Shown: piece by piece, positions 10,275-21,225 of the stretch
How positions within the stretch are numbered: position 1 is the stretch's first letter
Layout of the letters: each line of letters starts with the position of its first letter
DNA from: Adiantum capillus-veneris
Taxonomy: Eukaryota; Streptophyta; Polypodiopsida; Polypodiales; Pteridaceae
Length of the DNA stretch: 64,000 bases
Assembly (NCBI GenBank): GCA_014529385.2
Contig: CM043948.1
Location: 83,446,260-83,510,259, forward strand
Reading direction: 5' to 3'
Notes under the pieces: generated by a model
Databases searched by the model: none
Told to the model about the DNA's origin: nothing
The model's input: the letters and a program-made list of their open reading frames with translations, nothing else
Made by a program: the position numbers and the translations under genes

Positions 10275-12904
10275 ATGGCAAAAGGAAAGCAAGTCTTGGA
10301 AGTCCAACAGTTGGCTTCTGCTTCTTCTCAGGTCGAGTTCCTTTGCTTGATAAATAATGAGTGGGAATGATGCTTGGTACTATGAAACCCATTTCAAGTT
10401 GCTATGCATGTAGTAGGCAAAAGGACATGGTTTGCATGCGGTATCCATATAAACTTGTATGGTAATGGGAAGGACTACTTTAACTGCTAGTGAATATATC
10501 TGGTTCACAGTAATCAGTAAAACTGGAATGATGACAGCATGATAAGTAAAAAGGCTAAGATGCATATTGCATAAGCATTCGATATAACCTGGTCATTAGG
10601 CAGGTCTTACTAATTAGTACTGAATTTTGAGAAACATGAGAAAACTGGCTTGGTATTTGGTGTCGGATGTTGGTTATTAATCTTAGGCTGGCAGTGATAT
10701 GCCTTCAAAACTGTGTAACTCCTGACCTTACATTTTTATGGACGTGGATGGAGGTAGTAGAATGTCTCGACCATGGTATAGAGGCTCGTCCTTTGGTAGA
10801 TTGGCTGAGTTATATCTGGAAGTATGCAATCTTGAAAGTGGCAGTATATATGTTGTTATTTGATAAACAATCCAGGCTGTTATGTTATACTTGCTATGCT
10901 AACCTGTTGCTGGATTCTTCGAGATGAAATAAACTTCGGGAAAAGTAGTCCTACCACTTGTGGAATCAATTGGGTTAATTAGGAGGCTATGTAAACTAAC
11001 TCGGGGATAAGTATCGGATGCAGGTATACAAAGATGATCATACTTTTTTGCCTAGCATGAGAGTGATGTCAAAGACTTAAACACCTTTGTGGAACCGGCC
11101 TAAGATAGTATATGGTCTCAACCTAAGATTAAGGTCTCGACCTTGGCTATGGTTTGCTGGGTAATTTTTTAATTTTCTGTTTACTTTGGAAGCTAGTCCA
11201 TTTCAACTGCTGACATTGGTTTACTCTATACTCATTAAGTACTAATGTCTTGACATAATACTAACTGTGCCCGGCCTAAAACAAGATAACCAGGTATGTA
11301 TTGGTCAAGAAATTGGAATGAGGAGAGATTTACTTGCTGGTTATGTTTGTGCAGGCTCATTACTGACTTTTAGGGTTTTGTATCAGCTCGACTTTGGATG
11401 TCAAACTCATGGGATGTTCATAGATATAGCATGGATAATGGATATATTCTTGTTTGCTTCATACTTATGCAGGTTTCATTAGACTCCGTAGTCTAGACTT
11501 CTTACTAAACAAGCTGTTTCATTCGGCTCATTGGACTAGGTCAGAAAGGTTTACTGTACCTGTCTTTTTGGATCATAGCTTGTTATGGTACTAATATAGG
11601 GTTATGGTGTGGGGTGAAGTAATAACTAGATGGTATTAGGGGATCCTTGCTGGAAAGTGATGGTCTCTTAGCTAAATGCTTACTATCAAATACTCTTATT
11701 GACCTTGCCTAAGCCATTATAAGGTCTCGACGTAGGTATAGGATCTCGACCCTGAATTGAGTAGCTGGGAAATTTCAGTTTGGTAAATCTCCGTTGTTGT
11801 TTGCTAATGAAACTATTCTTTTCCAACAAAGGACAGTGCTTTATTCTAAACTCATTTGCTACCTAGGTCGCGACCTATGCTAACCTTACCTTGCTTATAG
11901 CATGATAAACGAGGTACTTACTGATATAAGTATGATTCAAGTTTGAAGAAAACTTCCTTCGTAAACTAACTGATCTAGATCAAGATAATACATTCTTGAC
12001 TGTTGCGGGTTTCATGCTAGACAGTTTTTGGTACTGGCCTTTTCGGGATTCATTTAGTTTTACATAAGCTTGACGTCGGGTATAAAACTCCTGGCCTTTC
12101 ATTTATATGACATAGACTCTAACACGCTATCTTACTATACCCCTTAGGATAGATATAAAAGTTATTTGGACCTAGTTTACTGGACCAAAACCGGTAAAGA
12201 TGTGTTGTTCGGTATTAATTTGAAATTAGTAGAAATGTCTTGGATTAGCAATAATAGCTGAGCATAAGAGCATCATGGTTGTTGATGTATACGTGCCACA
12301 TGGATTGGAATACTGTCTCGTCGCAGGATGGTGATGATCTCTTGGGTGGACTTCTTCGTGTTTCCAAATACTAACACTCCTAGGGCTTTTAGAGTTTTGG
12401 TTTTTCTACATAACATCATGTCTGGGACATGGATAGGAGCTAGACCAACTAGTGGCAAATAGAAGTTCATTAAATAGGTTTTCGTTAAACTTTCTTACTC
12501 AACATGTTACTATAGCATGTACAGATTACTTCAAGTTTAATCATTGTAGCTATACTGTGGAGTTTATGGAGTCCAACCACTTGAGGGCAGAGGAGGTTGC
12601 TCAAAATTTTGGCAAAAATTGTTAGGGTTTCATATATAAAAGAAATTTGCAAGAGTGTGTAATTCTTATAAATGCCAAAAAATGATTTGTCTACAGTTAT
12701 CGGGTTTTACCAAGATATAGGATGACTGCTCGGATGAGTACTATAGTTGATCCGATCAAGAGAGCACAAATCTCAAAAAAGCTCAAGGCATCTAGGGCTG
12801 AATATATAGCATCATTTGCGGCAAAGAACAGGGCATGGTCGAGGCAAAGAGCATATCTTAATCGAACCTGCAAGAATAAGGAGATAAATTATAAAGATAC
12901 TTAA
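10275..12904 (+). CDS. Gene-like unit 2: tandem paralogue of unit 1, function unknown
   Basis: Exon 1 (10275-10331) encodes MAKGKQVLEVQQLASASSQ in exactly 57 nt and ends CAG|GT, as in unit 1. The second recognisable exon encodes MTARMSTIVDPIKRAQ from 12722, then a basic region (KKLKASRAEYIASF, NRAWSRQRAYLNR) to a stop at 12904. The TARMSTI motif aligns with unit 1. Joining exon 1 directly to the acceptor near 12696 hits a stop (ATA TAG), so another exon must lie between them or this copy is broken. The intron holds several TCTCGACC-type phrases. No known family was recognised. Confidence 0.35.
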
Positions 12905-13050
12905 AAGAAAATCATTGGCAGTTTGTAAACTGATGAAGCTCATTGTGAAGTTGTAACTGACTACCAAAATCTTGTTTAAGTTCATTTTTTAATGATAAAG
13001 TTTCTTTGCAAAGAAAAGTTGAAACTTTGTGACATGGATAACAACTAGGA

Positions 13051-13128
13051 TGCCCATACATCACCTGCATACAGAGCCAATGCTAATAGAATGTTATGTT
13101 GTTCTATGGGTGCAGGTGAGGGCTACTC
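13051..13128 (+). other. Conserved 3' cassette of unit 2
   Basis: Near-identical to 9491-9568, again ending TCTATGGGTGCAGGTGAGGG. In both units a stretch ending TTAATACAAAAT or TTATACAAAAC follows about 100-150 bp later and may mark the transcript end. Confidence 0.45.
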
Positions 13129-13374
13129 TCTTTGGTTTAGCTTTTTGGTTGCTTTACAGTTTGGAGGAATAGCTTTACGGTTTGGAGGAATAGCTGTTGA
13201 GTTTGTAAAAGCATTTCTATATTTGGATGGTGACTTGTACCAACCTAATGATATTCATTAATACAAAATCATGTTGTCTAAAGTTTGTTTTGTATAATAA
13301 ACCTTGTATTTATCTGGGTACCTTGGTCTTTGAACATATGTATGTTCGTCTGTGGGTAATATATGTAGATAACT

Positions 13375-13678
13375 AAAACACACACGTGAGTACTCGAAGG
13401 AGAAGAGATGGATAGATGTAGAGCAAGAGCACTTTTTAGCATGCACCTCAAAGAATAAGGATTTTCGGTCAAAATGGAACTTTTATAACAATCTGACCCA
13501 TTCACACATGGGCGCCCACAATGGCCGATCATAGTAAAAATCATGTAAAAATGGGATAAGTGGTGCGCCTCCCATCGGCGATCACCTACACACTTGTTGG
13601 ACCGACAAGTCCAATCCATGAGTCAAATAAATGATAAGGCGTCCATCAAAGGTGATAGGGTGTCCGTGAGGGTTAACA
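13375..13678 (-). repeat. 3' LTR (right part) of a minus-strand gypsy element of the A/C family
   Basis: Read on the minus strand it starts TGTTAACCCTCAC and contains GGACTTGTCGGTCCAA, GTGATCGCCGATGGGAGGCG and CCCATGTGTGAATGGG. These match the LTR at 53728-54280, which starts TGTTAATCCTCAC. The left end is not resolved. The right end is fixed by the adjoining polypurine tract. Confidence 0.7.
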
Positions 13679-13691
13679 TGCCCCCCTTCTT
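13679..13691 (-). promoter_or_regulatory. Polypurine tract of the same element
   Basis: On the minus strand AAGAAGGGGGGCA directly precedes the LTR start TGTTAACC, the arrangement expected at the 3' end of an LTR retrotransposon. Confidence 0.75.
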
Positions 13692-14960
13692 GATGTAGAT
13701 TCCGTCCTCGAAAGCTAGTGAAGTGAAGTCCGTTCGTCGAGGTGGAAGAGCATCTGAGTTTGTAGTCTTTAGCTTTCTTCAAACACTACAAAATCAATAA
13801 AAAATGGCACAGTAATTGCATTCTCATATACAATCAAGAAGCATATGCAGTGAATAAGCACACAAATTGATTGGTAAAAAATTAATAAACAATTTGTCAG
13901 TAGTAAACATTAAAATGTAATATAATCAAATGCATAAGCAATTGTAAACGTCAAAAAATAAACAAGTATGGGGTCGCTAATTTAACGGTCGAGACACTAG
14001 AGGTCAACTATTAATACCATGGGCAAGCTTCTCAATTCTCTTTGGTCAATTAAGCTGTTTAATCATGAGAGCAAAGTATTTTATGTTCGAGGGAGGGCTG
14101 ACTAGAGGCTATACCTAAAAGATCGTCTAGTTAAGCTATGATAAAAGAAATTGCTTATAAAATCATCGCCTAAATTATTCCCTTTGTTTGACCCCCCAAA
14201 TTTTTTTGACATTGATTCAAATTTTGACGTGTGCTCTTATTTTGTATGCCTTGGGCTTTTTCTTTTCAAGGAAAAGCGCCCACACTGGGAACCTTTAGGG
14301 CTCTAGTACCATGGGCAATACATGTGAGTGAAGTACCAAATTAAGATTTTACATTGTTGGCACTATTATTTTTTGTTTGTTTGTTTTTCATTGCCTTTTA
14401 ATTTTGTAACTTTGGGGTTTTATATTGCACTGTTACCCTCCCCAGGCTCATCACAATAGTAAGCTCCCTTTATAATAGTTAAATTAAAGGTCAAGAGGGA
14501 TTAAGCCCACTAGAAAGCACTAGTACATTGCACACAATGCTGCATGAATCGGATTAAGAACTTAAAGTAACCACTGACAATTAGGAATGCATTTTCCATG
14601 GTATTAAGAGAAGATATCTAACGCCTATCTTGGTCAAACTAGCTTAATCAGACTGCTTGATTCATAAACCTAGACAAGAGATGACATAAAATTATATTGA
14701 ATCTAATGCTTAATACTAAGAAAATGTGTTGAATATTCTACCAGTCACCATTAAAGCAGACAAACATGGATGCTAAAAAAACAGGAGGCAATGATAATGG
14801 ACAAGAAACACCTGTTCGGGTTGATGATCGTGCTTGATTCAAAGAGTGAACTAGACAAAGATTCAAAATCCCAACAACTACAATGCATTCTTGCACACAC
14901 TAGAAAACACAAGGAATACCTCTAAGAGGCAAATCAGTGGGAAGGGGCACCAACCTTTAT
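13692..14960 (-). repeat. 3' internal region of the gypsy element, duplicated at 24111-25430
   Basis: The two stretches align along most of their length in the same orientation. Shared landmarks include AAAATGGCACAGTAA-TGCATTCTCATA, the ATTAATACCATGGG region, a CTTTTTCTTTTCAAGGAAAAG-type block and AGGCTCATCACAATAGT. There is no ORF. The position directly before a PPT and LTR identifies it as the untranslated 3' internal part of the element. Confidence 0.75.
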
Positions 14961-15179
14961 TGAACACAATCAAAACAACTTAAGGAACCCTAACATAATT
15001 ATTTGCACTCTCTTAGAGAGGCAAGGGAATAGGATATTGAATAGATGGGTGGGTAGCCCTAGGTCTAAACCCCTATCCTTGTCATCATCGAGAAAAACAA
15101 AGTCATCATCCGCGAGACCATACGTGCCACCGTGTAATCATGTAAATCTTTCTCATCATTAGAGGCACAAATGTTCACT

Positions 15180-15480
15180 TAGAATGTCACTAGACGTCTA
15201 TAGTCATCTTGGTCAAAAGGGTAAGCGTGTGAAATCGGAGAGACGTTCTCTACCAAGTAGGGATCAGTTTGGTCAAGAGATGTATCGGCCATTCTATTTC
15301 CTCAAAATTATTCTCGTACGCTAGCGTATCTACCAAATTCCATTCACAGGCAAGCACCGGGTAGACAATGTGAAACACTTGCGAAAAGTAAAGAGGGTAC
15401 CTCTCACCCAAGGTAGTAGTGGATGACTCTAGCGTACTAGCCATATCTGTACACACAGATAGATGTTGGTTAGTGTGCAA
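15180..15480 (-). pseudogene. Degraded ORF of unknown family
   Basis: The minus strand encodes MASTLESSTTTLGERYPLYF and a further stretch with LACEWNLVDTLAYENNFEE. A stop follows, then readable sequence in another frame (ISHAYPFDQDDYRRLV, DEKDLHDYTVARMVSRMM). Composition looks protein-like but I recognise no family. It lies upstream, in sense, of the gypsy 3' region, so it could be an extra ORF of that element or a captured gene piece. Bases 14961-15179 show nothing else. Confidence 0.3.
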
Positions 15481-15547
15481 ATATTATAAGGGTCGTGTCA
15501 AAAGGTTGTGTCCTTGTGCATAATGTGTTTTTATGATTTTTGGGTCC

Positions 15548-15879
15548 TGTGGTAACAATGCCTCTCGGTTCAGGGAGTTGGAAAGATTGTGCTTACTGCT
15601 GCAAATGATAGCTCTTTCACACTTGTTGATGCATTGTATGTACATGGGATCAAGAAAAATCTTTTGTATGTATCTGCACTTGATTTCTGGATGACAAATG
15701 TACATTACATGATCTCAGTTTTGGTCATGAATATGTTGCATCTTGCATTTGATGCCGTGAGCTGTATAAGCTCACTTTATATGACAAGTGTGGGAAGAAT
15801 TTTGCAAATGCAGTTGTGGATTCTAAGTCTATTTTAGATGCAAAATATTGGCATGCATGTTTTGGGCATATAAATTTGG
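15548..15879 (+). pseudogene. 5' fragment of copia B2 (protease / pre-integrase region)
   Basis: The plus strand reads VGKIVLTAANDSSFTLVDAL then VHGIKKNLLYVSAL, matching the region after the protease in the copia copies at 18997-19578 and 37513-37788. It starts abruptly near 15548, so the LTR, gag and protease start of B2 are lost. It is interrupted at 15879 by the inserted copia B1 and resumes at 20849. Confidence 0.8.
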
Positions 15880-16100
15880 TGTTGGAATTAGGGTTGCAGA
15901 GAAACGCACACAGCTTGGAGAAGATGAAGGAAGCTCAAGGCACACAATAGAGAGTGTATTACTTAGTGTGCAACATAGATAGCCCTAGAGTGATAGGCGT
16001 ATATACAATGCTCGGGGGGAAAAACCTTCTAAAGAGGGAAAAAATGCATCGACGGTCCTAGTGTGTTCACACACATCACTACCACATGTATATGCTAACA
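15880..16100 (-). repeat. 3' LTR of copia B1
   Basis: On the minus strand it starts TGTTAGCATATACATGTGG and ends CCCTAATTCCAACA. It is preceded by the PPT at 16101-16110. Confidence 0.9.
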
Positions 16101-18870
16101 AATCCCCCCTGGAGTGATGCGGCGAACGAGAGCTGGCACATGAGTAAAGGGAAGTGCCATGCCGTGAGGACATGATCAGTCCACAAAGGGGAGTAAGCCC
16201 AAAGCTTTGCAGAAAGCTTCAAGCTTCTCACGAGACAATGCCTTTGTAAAAAGATTCTCACGAGACAATGCCTCTCCCTGACATAGTGGTAATGCACCTC
16301 AATGTGCTTTGTGCGAGGTTTAAAAACTTAGTTCCTCGCAACTGCCAATGCGCTCTAACTGTCAGTGTAGATAGTATTGGCAGTGTCCTGTCCAACACCC
16401 AAATCAACCATAAGGCGTCTGAGCCATACACACTCAACCGTAGTTGTGAACACTCTCCTGTAATTAGCCTCACAACTCGAAGTGGCCACAGTAGGTTTCT
16501 TCTTGCTCAACCATGATATACATGAATTGCCAAGAATGAAACAAAAACTACTTGTGGACACTCTCGTGTCAAAACAACCAGCCCAATCTGAGTCCGAAAA
16601 AGCATGTAAGTCTGGCGACAATGATCCCCCCTTGGGATAAAACAAGCCAAGATGTAAAATGCCACTAAGGTAGCGGAAAATCCTCTTGACAGCCTACCAA
16701 TGCTTAGACCCTGGGCTATGCATAAATCTTCTGACTTGTGAGACTGCAAACTGAATATCTGGCCTCGTGTTGCATACATAAATGAGACAGCCAATAGTAG
16801 TTTGGTAAAGAGTGACATCAGCAGGATCGCCAGCATCATGTAGACTCAACTTTAAACCTGTTTCCATGGGAGTGGCAATAGGTTTGCAATCCTCAAGTCC
16901 AAACTTACATAGCAATGTCTCTATGTAACTTTTCTGACACAAGGAAATACCACCATCACACTACTTAAACTGTATACCCAAGTAATGATGAAACAGCCCC
17001 AAATCTTTCATCTTGAAAGTAGCATTCAAATCAGCCTTAAATTCAGCAATATGTCTCTCATTTGGTCGAGTGATCAGCAAATCATCGACATAAAGAACCA
17101 CAATGAGAAGTACATCACCCTCACGCTTTACATACAATGTGCTTGCTGTTGGACTGTTAAGAAAGCCTCGTTTGACCAAATGAGTGTCAGCTTTCTCATA
17201 CCAAGCACGAGGAGATTGCTTCAACCCATACAAAGCCTTCTTACATTTGCACACTTTGTTCTCTTGTCCTTTTATGACAAAACCGCGAGGCTGCATTACA
17301 TAAAATTCCTCAAATATGTCACCATTCAAGAAAGCAATAACAATGTCTGATTGATGTACATCCCAACCAAAATGAGCTGCCAATGCACATAGAAAACGCA
17401 TAGTTGTCATACAACAAGTGGGAGCAAAAGTCTCTTCATAATCTATGCCTTTTTTTGCTGAGCATAACCCTTTGCAACAAGTCGAGCCTTATGGCGATTT
17501 ATCTCACCATCGGCTTGTGTTTCAACTTGTAAACCCACTTTGTACCAATGGCCTTTTTGCCAGGTGGCAAATCACATAAAGTCCATGTGTCATTTTCTAT
17601 AAGTGCATCATATTCTGATTGCATGGCAGGCATCCAATTTTTTGAATTTTGTGCTTCATCAAAAGACAGGGGCTCCTCAACATCATGTAAGCTAGACACA
17701 GCCAAAGCATAACAATCTGATGCATAAGATGAATGGCGAGAGCCTGAACGAGTATGACTAGACAAAGGTGCATCCAATTTACTTCACGCAAAGTGTGCAC
17801 CATCCATTTTGGCATACCTCTAGCCTGCTCATTTTCAGCCCTTTCCTCATTAAGTACATCATATACATCTGCATCAGTAATAGGCTGATCTGTAACATTT
17901 TTAGAAACCCCCATAGGCTGTACATTTGCCTCATTGGAACTTACATTCGTATTTCCACCATTGAAAAGAGGCAACAAAGTGTCATAAATGTCCTGTGAGC
18001 TTACATTATTGTTTCTAGTACATGACAGCAAGGGCTGAACAGAATCTTCCACAAACACTACATCCCGTGAAACCAGAATACGCTTTGTTTGCGGATGATA
18101 TAACCTGTAACCTTTGCTTTCAGCACTATAACCAACAAAAATACATTTGACAGCCTTATCATCCAATTTTTTACGCTGTGTTTGTGGCACCAAAGCATAT
18201 GCCAGACAACCAAAACCATGCATGTGCTCAATAGAAGGCTTTCTATCATGCCATTCTTCGTATGGAGTAATAGACTGCAAAGCTTTCGTAGGCACCTGTT
18301 AAGTACATAAGTGGCACACATGATGGCCTCAAGCCAAAAAGAATCAGGCAAAGCTTGACTTTTGACCATACATCGTGCCATTTGTATCAGTGACCTGTTT
18401 TTCCTCTCAGCAACACCATTTTGCTGAGGTGTATAAGGCATTGTACATTGGTGTTTTATCCCACGACTAGCCAGAAATGCATTAAATTCATGAGACATAT
18501 ACTCCCCCCCTCGATCGGAACGGAGGGTGCCCATAGTACATTTCGAGACATTTTCAGCCATAGCCAGAAATTGTTGGAAGCACATAAAAACTTTGGACTT
18601 TGCTTTAAGCGGAAATACCCATGCATGCATGGAGTAATTATCAATGTAAGTCACGAAGTACAGGTAATTGCCCAAGGACGGAGTTTGCATGGGCCCACAA
18701 ACATCACTATGCACAAGCTGCAACCTGCATGTGGCCCAAGCTGAACCATCCTTTGGAAATTTAGAACGTTGTATCTTACCCAAAATACAGCCTTCACAAA
18801 CATGTTTGACAGGTGCTTCAAGAGGTGGCAAAGAAGCAACCGTATCAGTTTTCTGCAAACGTAGCAAACT
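16101..18870 (-). pseudogene. Copia B1 pol: integrase, reverse transcriptase, RNase H (frameshifted)
   Basis: Integrase comes first: CEGCILGKIQRSKF, then catalytic Asp in HSDVCGP, Asp in LRSDRGGEYMSHEF and Glu in QQNGVAERKNR. The C-terminal ITPYEEWHDRKPSIEH and VFVGYSAESKGYRLYH follow. RT then gives NWMPAMQSEYDALIEN, WTLCDLPPGKKAIGTKWVYK, AFLNGDIFEE, ALYGLKQSPRAWYEK and the catalytic YVDD (VVLYVDDLLIT). The end is CLIYVCNTRPDIQFAVSQV and RNase H (DSDWAGCFDTR). Breaks occur near 18300, 17770, 17500 and 16690, so no full polyprotein can be made. The family is typical Ty1/copia. Confidence 0.9.
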
Positions 18871-18878
18871 GGCAAAAT

Positions 18879-20403
18879 TCAGATGACCAAAACGTGCATG
18901 CCAAAGTTTTGCATCTCAAATATCCCTTGAATCTGCAACAGCATTTGCAAAATTTTGTCCACACTTGTCATACAAAGTGACCTTATACATCCCACATCAC
19001 AAAAGGCCAGATGCAACAATTTCATCACCAAAACTGAGATCATGAACTGTACATCTGTCATCCACAAATTTGACTACAAGTCCAAGTCTAGCAAGTGCAG
19101 ATACAGACAAGAGATTCTTCTTGATCCCAGGTACATAAAGTGCATCAACAAGTGTGAAGGAACTGCCATTTGCAGTAGTAAGCACAATATTTCCAACTCC
19201 CTGAACCGGATAAGAGGCATTGTTGGCACAAGTGACTGAATTCCCATGAGGGACAGACTCGAGAGAGGTAAACAATTCACGATATGAGGTAATGTGCTTT
19301 GTAGCACCACTGTCGAAATACCACACATGTGAATCTGCAGCAACTGACAAGCATGCATCATGGACAACAGGATTGTAAGTGCACTCTACACTAAAAGCCC
19401 ATTCTGCATCAACATCAGCATCACAATCTCCTTTCACAGAAGACTCAACAATGGCTGCATTTGTAGTGGAACTAGCATTTGTAGTGGAACCACCCTCTTT
19501 CTTCTTAGCCTCTTTGGCCTTCAACTTAGGACACGACTTGATCAAGTGATCACTAGCTTTACAATAATGGCAACGCATCTTCTTTTTGCCCTTATCACCA
19601 GAATTGCCAGACGAAGTGCTGTCAGCAGAAGCATTAGGAACAGAAGTTTTGTCACTCGCAGCAGAACCATAAGAAGTGGCTGCATTGCTGTTACCACCAT
19701 TTCTTTGAGAAGCAATAAAAGCATGTTCAACTGCACGCTATCTTGTCCTGTTTTTCCTGGAAAGTGACTCTTGCAACAGCAATGTGCATAATGCATCAAA
19801 CTTGACAACTTCAGGATTTCCTTGGGTCATCAATCTCCAAGTACTAGCAAAAGTCTGATAGGAATCTGGTAAGGCATCAAGAACAGTCTGCACAAGTGAA
19901 CTGTCTGAAATGACTTCCCCTTCAGAAATAAGTTGCTCATTGATATCCTTGACACTAGCAAGGAAAGTGTCCATGTCATCTTCCTCATGCATAATCTTCG
20001 ACTCTAGCTCTTTACGCAGCAAAGCAAGTTTGGCCTCATTGCAACTTGCATAAAGACCAGCCAAAATATCCCAAGCCTGTTTTGCAGATTTTACTGAACG
20101 AATGTGAGGAAAAATGGTGCGCTTCACAGACAACACAATCAATGCATGAGGTTGCGCATGCTTTACATCCCAACGAGCTTGTTCTACCTTAGGCAAAACA
20201 AATCTAATAGCTGCAATCCTTGCAGCAAGACCTGCAACATCCTCAGAACCAAGACGTACATCAATGCCCTGCACAATGTTCCAGACGCCCTTTGACACAA
20301 GAACGTGTTGCATCATATAAGCCCACATAAGGTAATTGTCCCCATCCAACCTGTCCTCAGCATCAAACATCTTGAACACATCTGTGTTGTTGTTGTCAGC
20401 CAT
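18879..20403 (-). pseudogene. Copia B1 gag and protease
   Basis: Gag opens MADNNNTDVFKMFDAEDRL at 20403, the start also used in the related copy at 36466. The longer upstream frame lacks family support. A UBN2-type gag body follows (SAKQAWDILAGLY, LVQTVLDALPDSYQTFAS). A CCHC zinc knuckle CHYCKASDHLIKSC (CX2CX4HX4C) and the aspartic protease motif WYFDSGATKHIT lie in the next frame (18997-19578), which runs into VDALYVPGIKKNLLSVSAL. One stop after gag separates the frames near 19738. Confidence 0.88.
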
Positions 20404-20602
20404 AGTAAATGCTGCACATGATGTGAAAACTGCCCGAAAATAGGAGAAACGGAGTGGGAACAACACGGGCTATATAGCACAAACTGTAGAAGACTATGAG
20501 GCATCTGTTATGCAGAACGCTCGCCAAACCTTACTGTAATCGGAGAAAGTGAGCAGGCGTGTGCTGGAGCAGCTGGCGACTAGGCCCGAGAGGACGCAAC
20601 CA

Positions 20603-20614
20603 GCTCTGATACCA
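20603..20614 (-). promoter_or_regulatory. PBS of copia B1
   Basis: On the minus strand TGGTATCAGAGC (exact initiator tRNA-Met type) follows the LTR end CCAACA after AT. Confidence 0.92.
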
Positions 20615-20616
20615 AT

Positions 20617-20843
20617 TGTTGGAATTAGGGTTGCAGAGAAACACACACACCTTGGAGAAGACGAAGGAAGCTCAAGGCACACAATAGAGAGTGTATTACT
20701 TAGTGTGCAATGGAAAGATAGGTAGCCCTAGAGTGATGGGCGTATATACAATGCTCGGGGGAAAAAACCTCCTAAAGAGGGAAAAAATGCCCCGGCGGTC
20801 CTAGTGTGTTCACACACATCACTACCACATGTATATGGTAACA
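20617..20843 (-). repeat. 5' LTR of copia B1
   Basis: 227 bp, ending on the minus strand in ATTCCAACA before the PBS. It matches 15880-16100 with scattered differences. Confidence 0.9.
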
Positions 20844-21208
20844 TTTGGCCAGTTTGTTGCGTTTGCAAAAATCTGATATGGTTCCTTCTTTGCCGCCTCT
20901 TGAATCACCTATCAAACATGTTTGTGAAGGCTGTATTTTGGGTAAGATGTAGCATTCGAAATTTCCAAAGGATGATTCAATTAGGGCCACATGTAGGTTG
21001 CAACTTGTACATAGGGTTGTTTGTAGACCCATGCAAACTCCATCCTTGGGCAATTACCTTTACTTTGTGACTTTCATTGATGATTATTCCATGCATGCAT
21101 GGGTATACCCGCTTAAAGCAAAGTCCGAAGTTTTTATGTGCTTCAAACAATTTTTGGCTATGGCTAAAAATGTCTCAAAATGTACTATGGACACCTCCTG
21201 TTACGATC

Positions 21209-21225
21209 GGGGGGGGGGGGGGGGG
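21209..21225. repeat. Poly-G run of 17
   Basis: Seventeen consecutive G, where sister copies read GATCGAGGGGGGAGTATATG. The run lies inside the integrase catalytic region of B2. Confidence 0.95.

Larger units (their letters stand above)
15880..20843 (-). mobile_element. Nearly full-length Ty1/copia retrotransposon B1, nested in copia B2
   Basis: It is bounded by LTRs of about 221 and 227 bp and by the target duplication TTTGG (15875-15879, 20844-20848). On the minus strand the order is 5' LTR (20617-20843), PBS, gag, protease, integrase, RT, RNase H, PPT (16101-16110, AGGGGGGATT), 3' LTR (15880-16100). This is the copia order. Frameshifts and stops in pol and roughly a dozen LTR-LTR differences (counted by eye) indicate an old, inactive copy. 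Removing it restores the reading of B2 across TTTGG. Confidence 0.92.
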
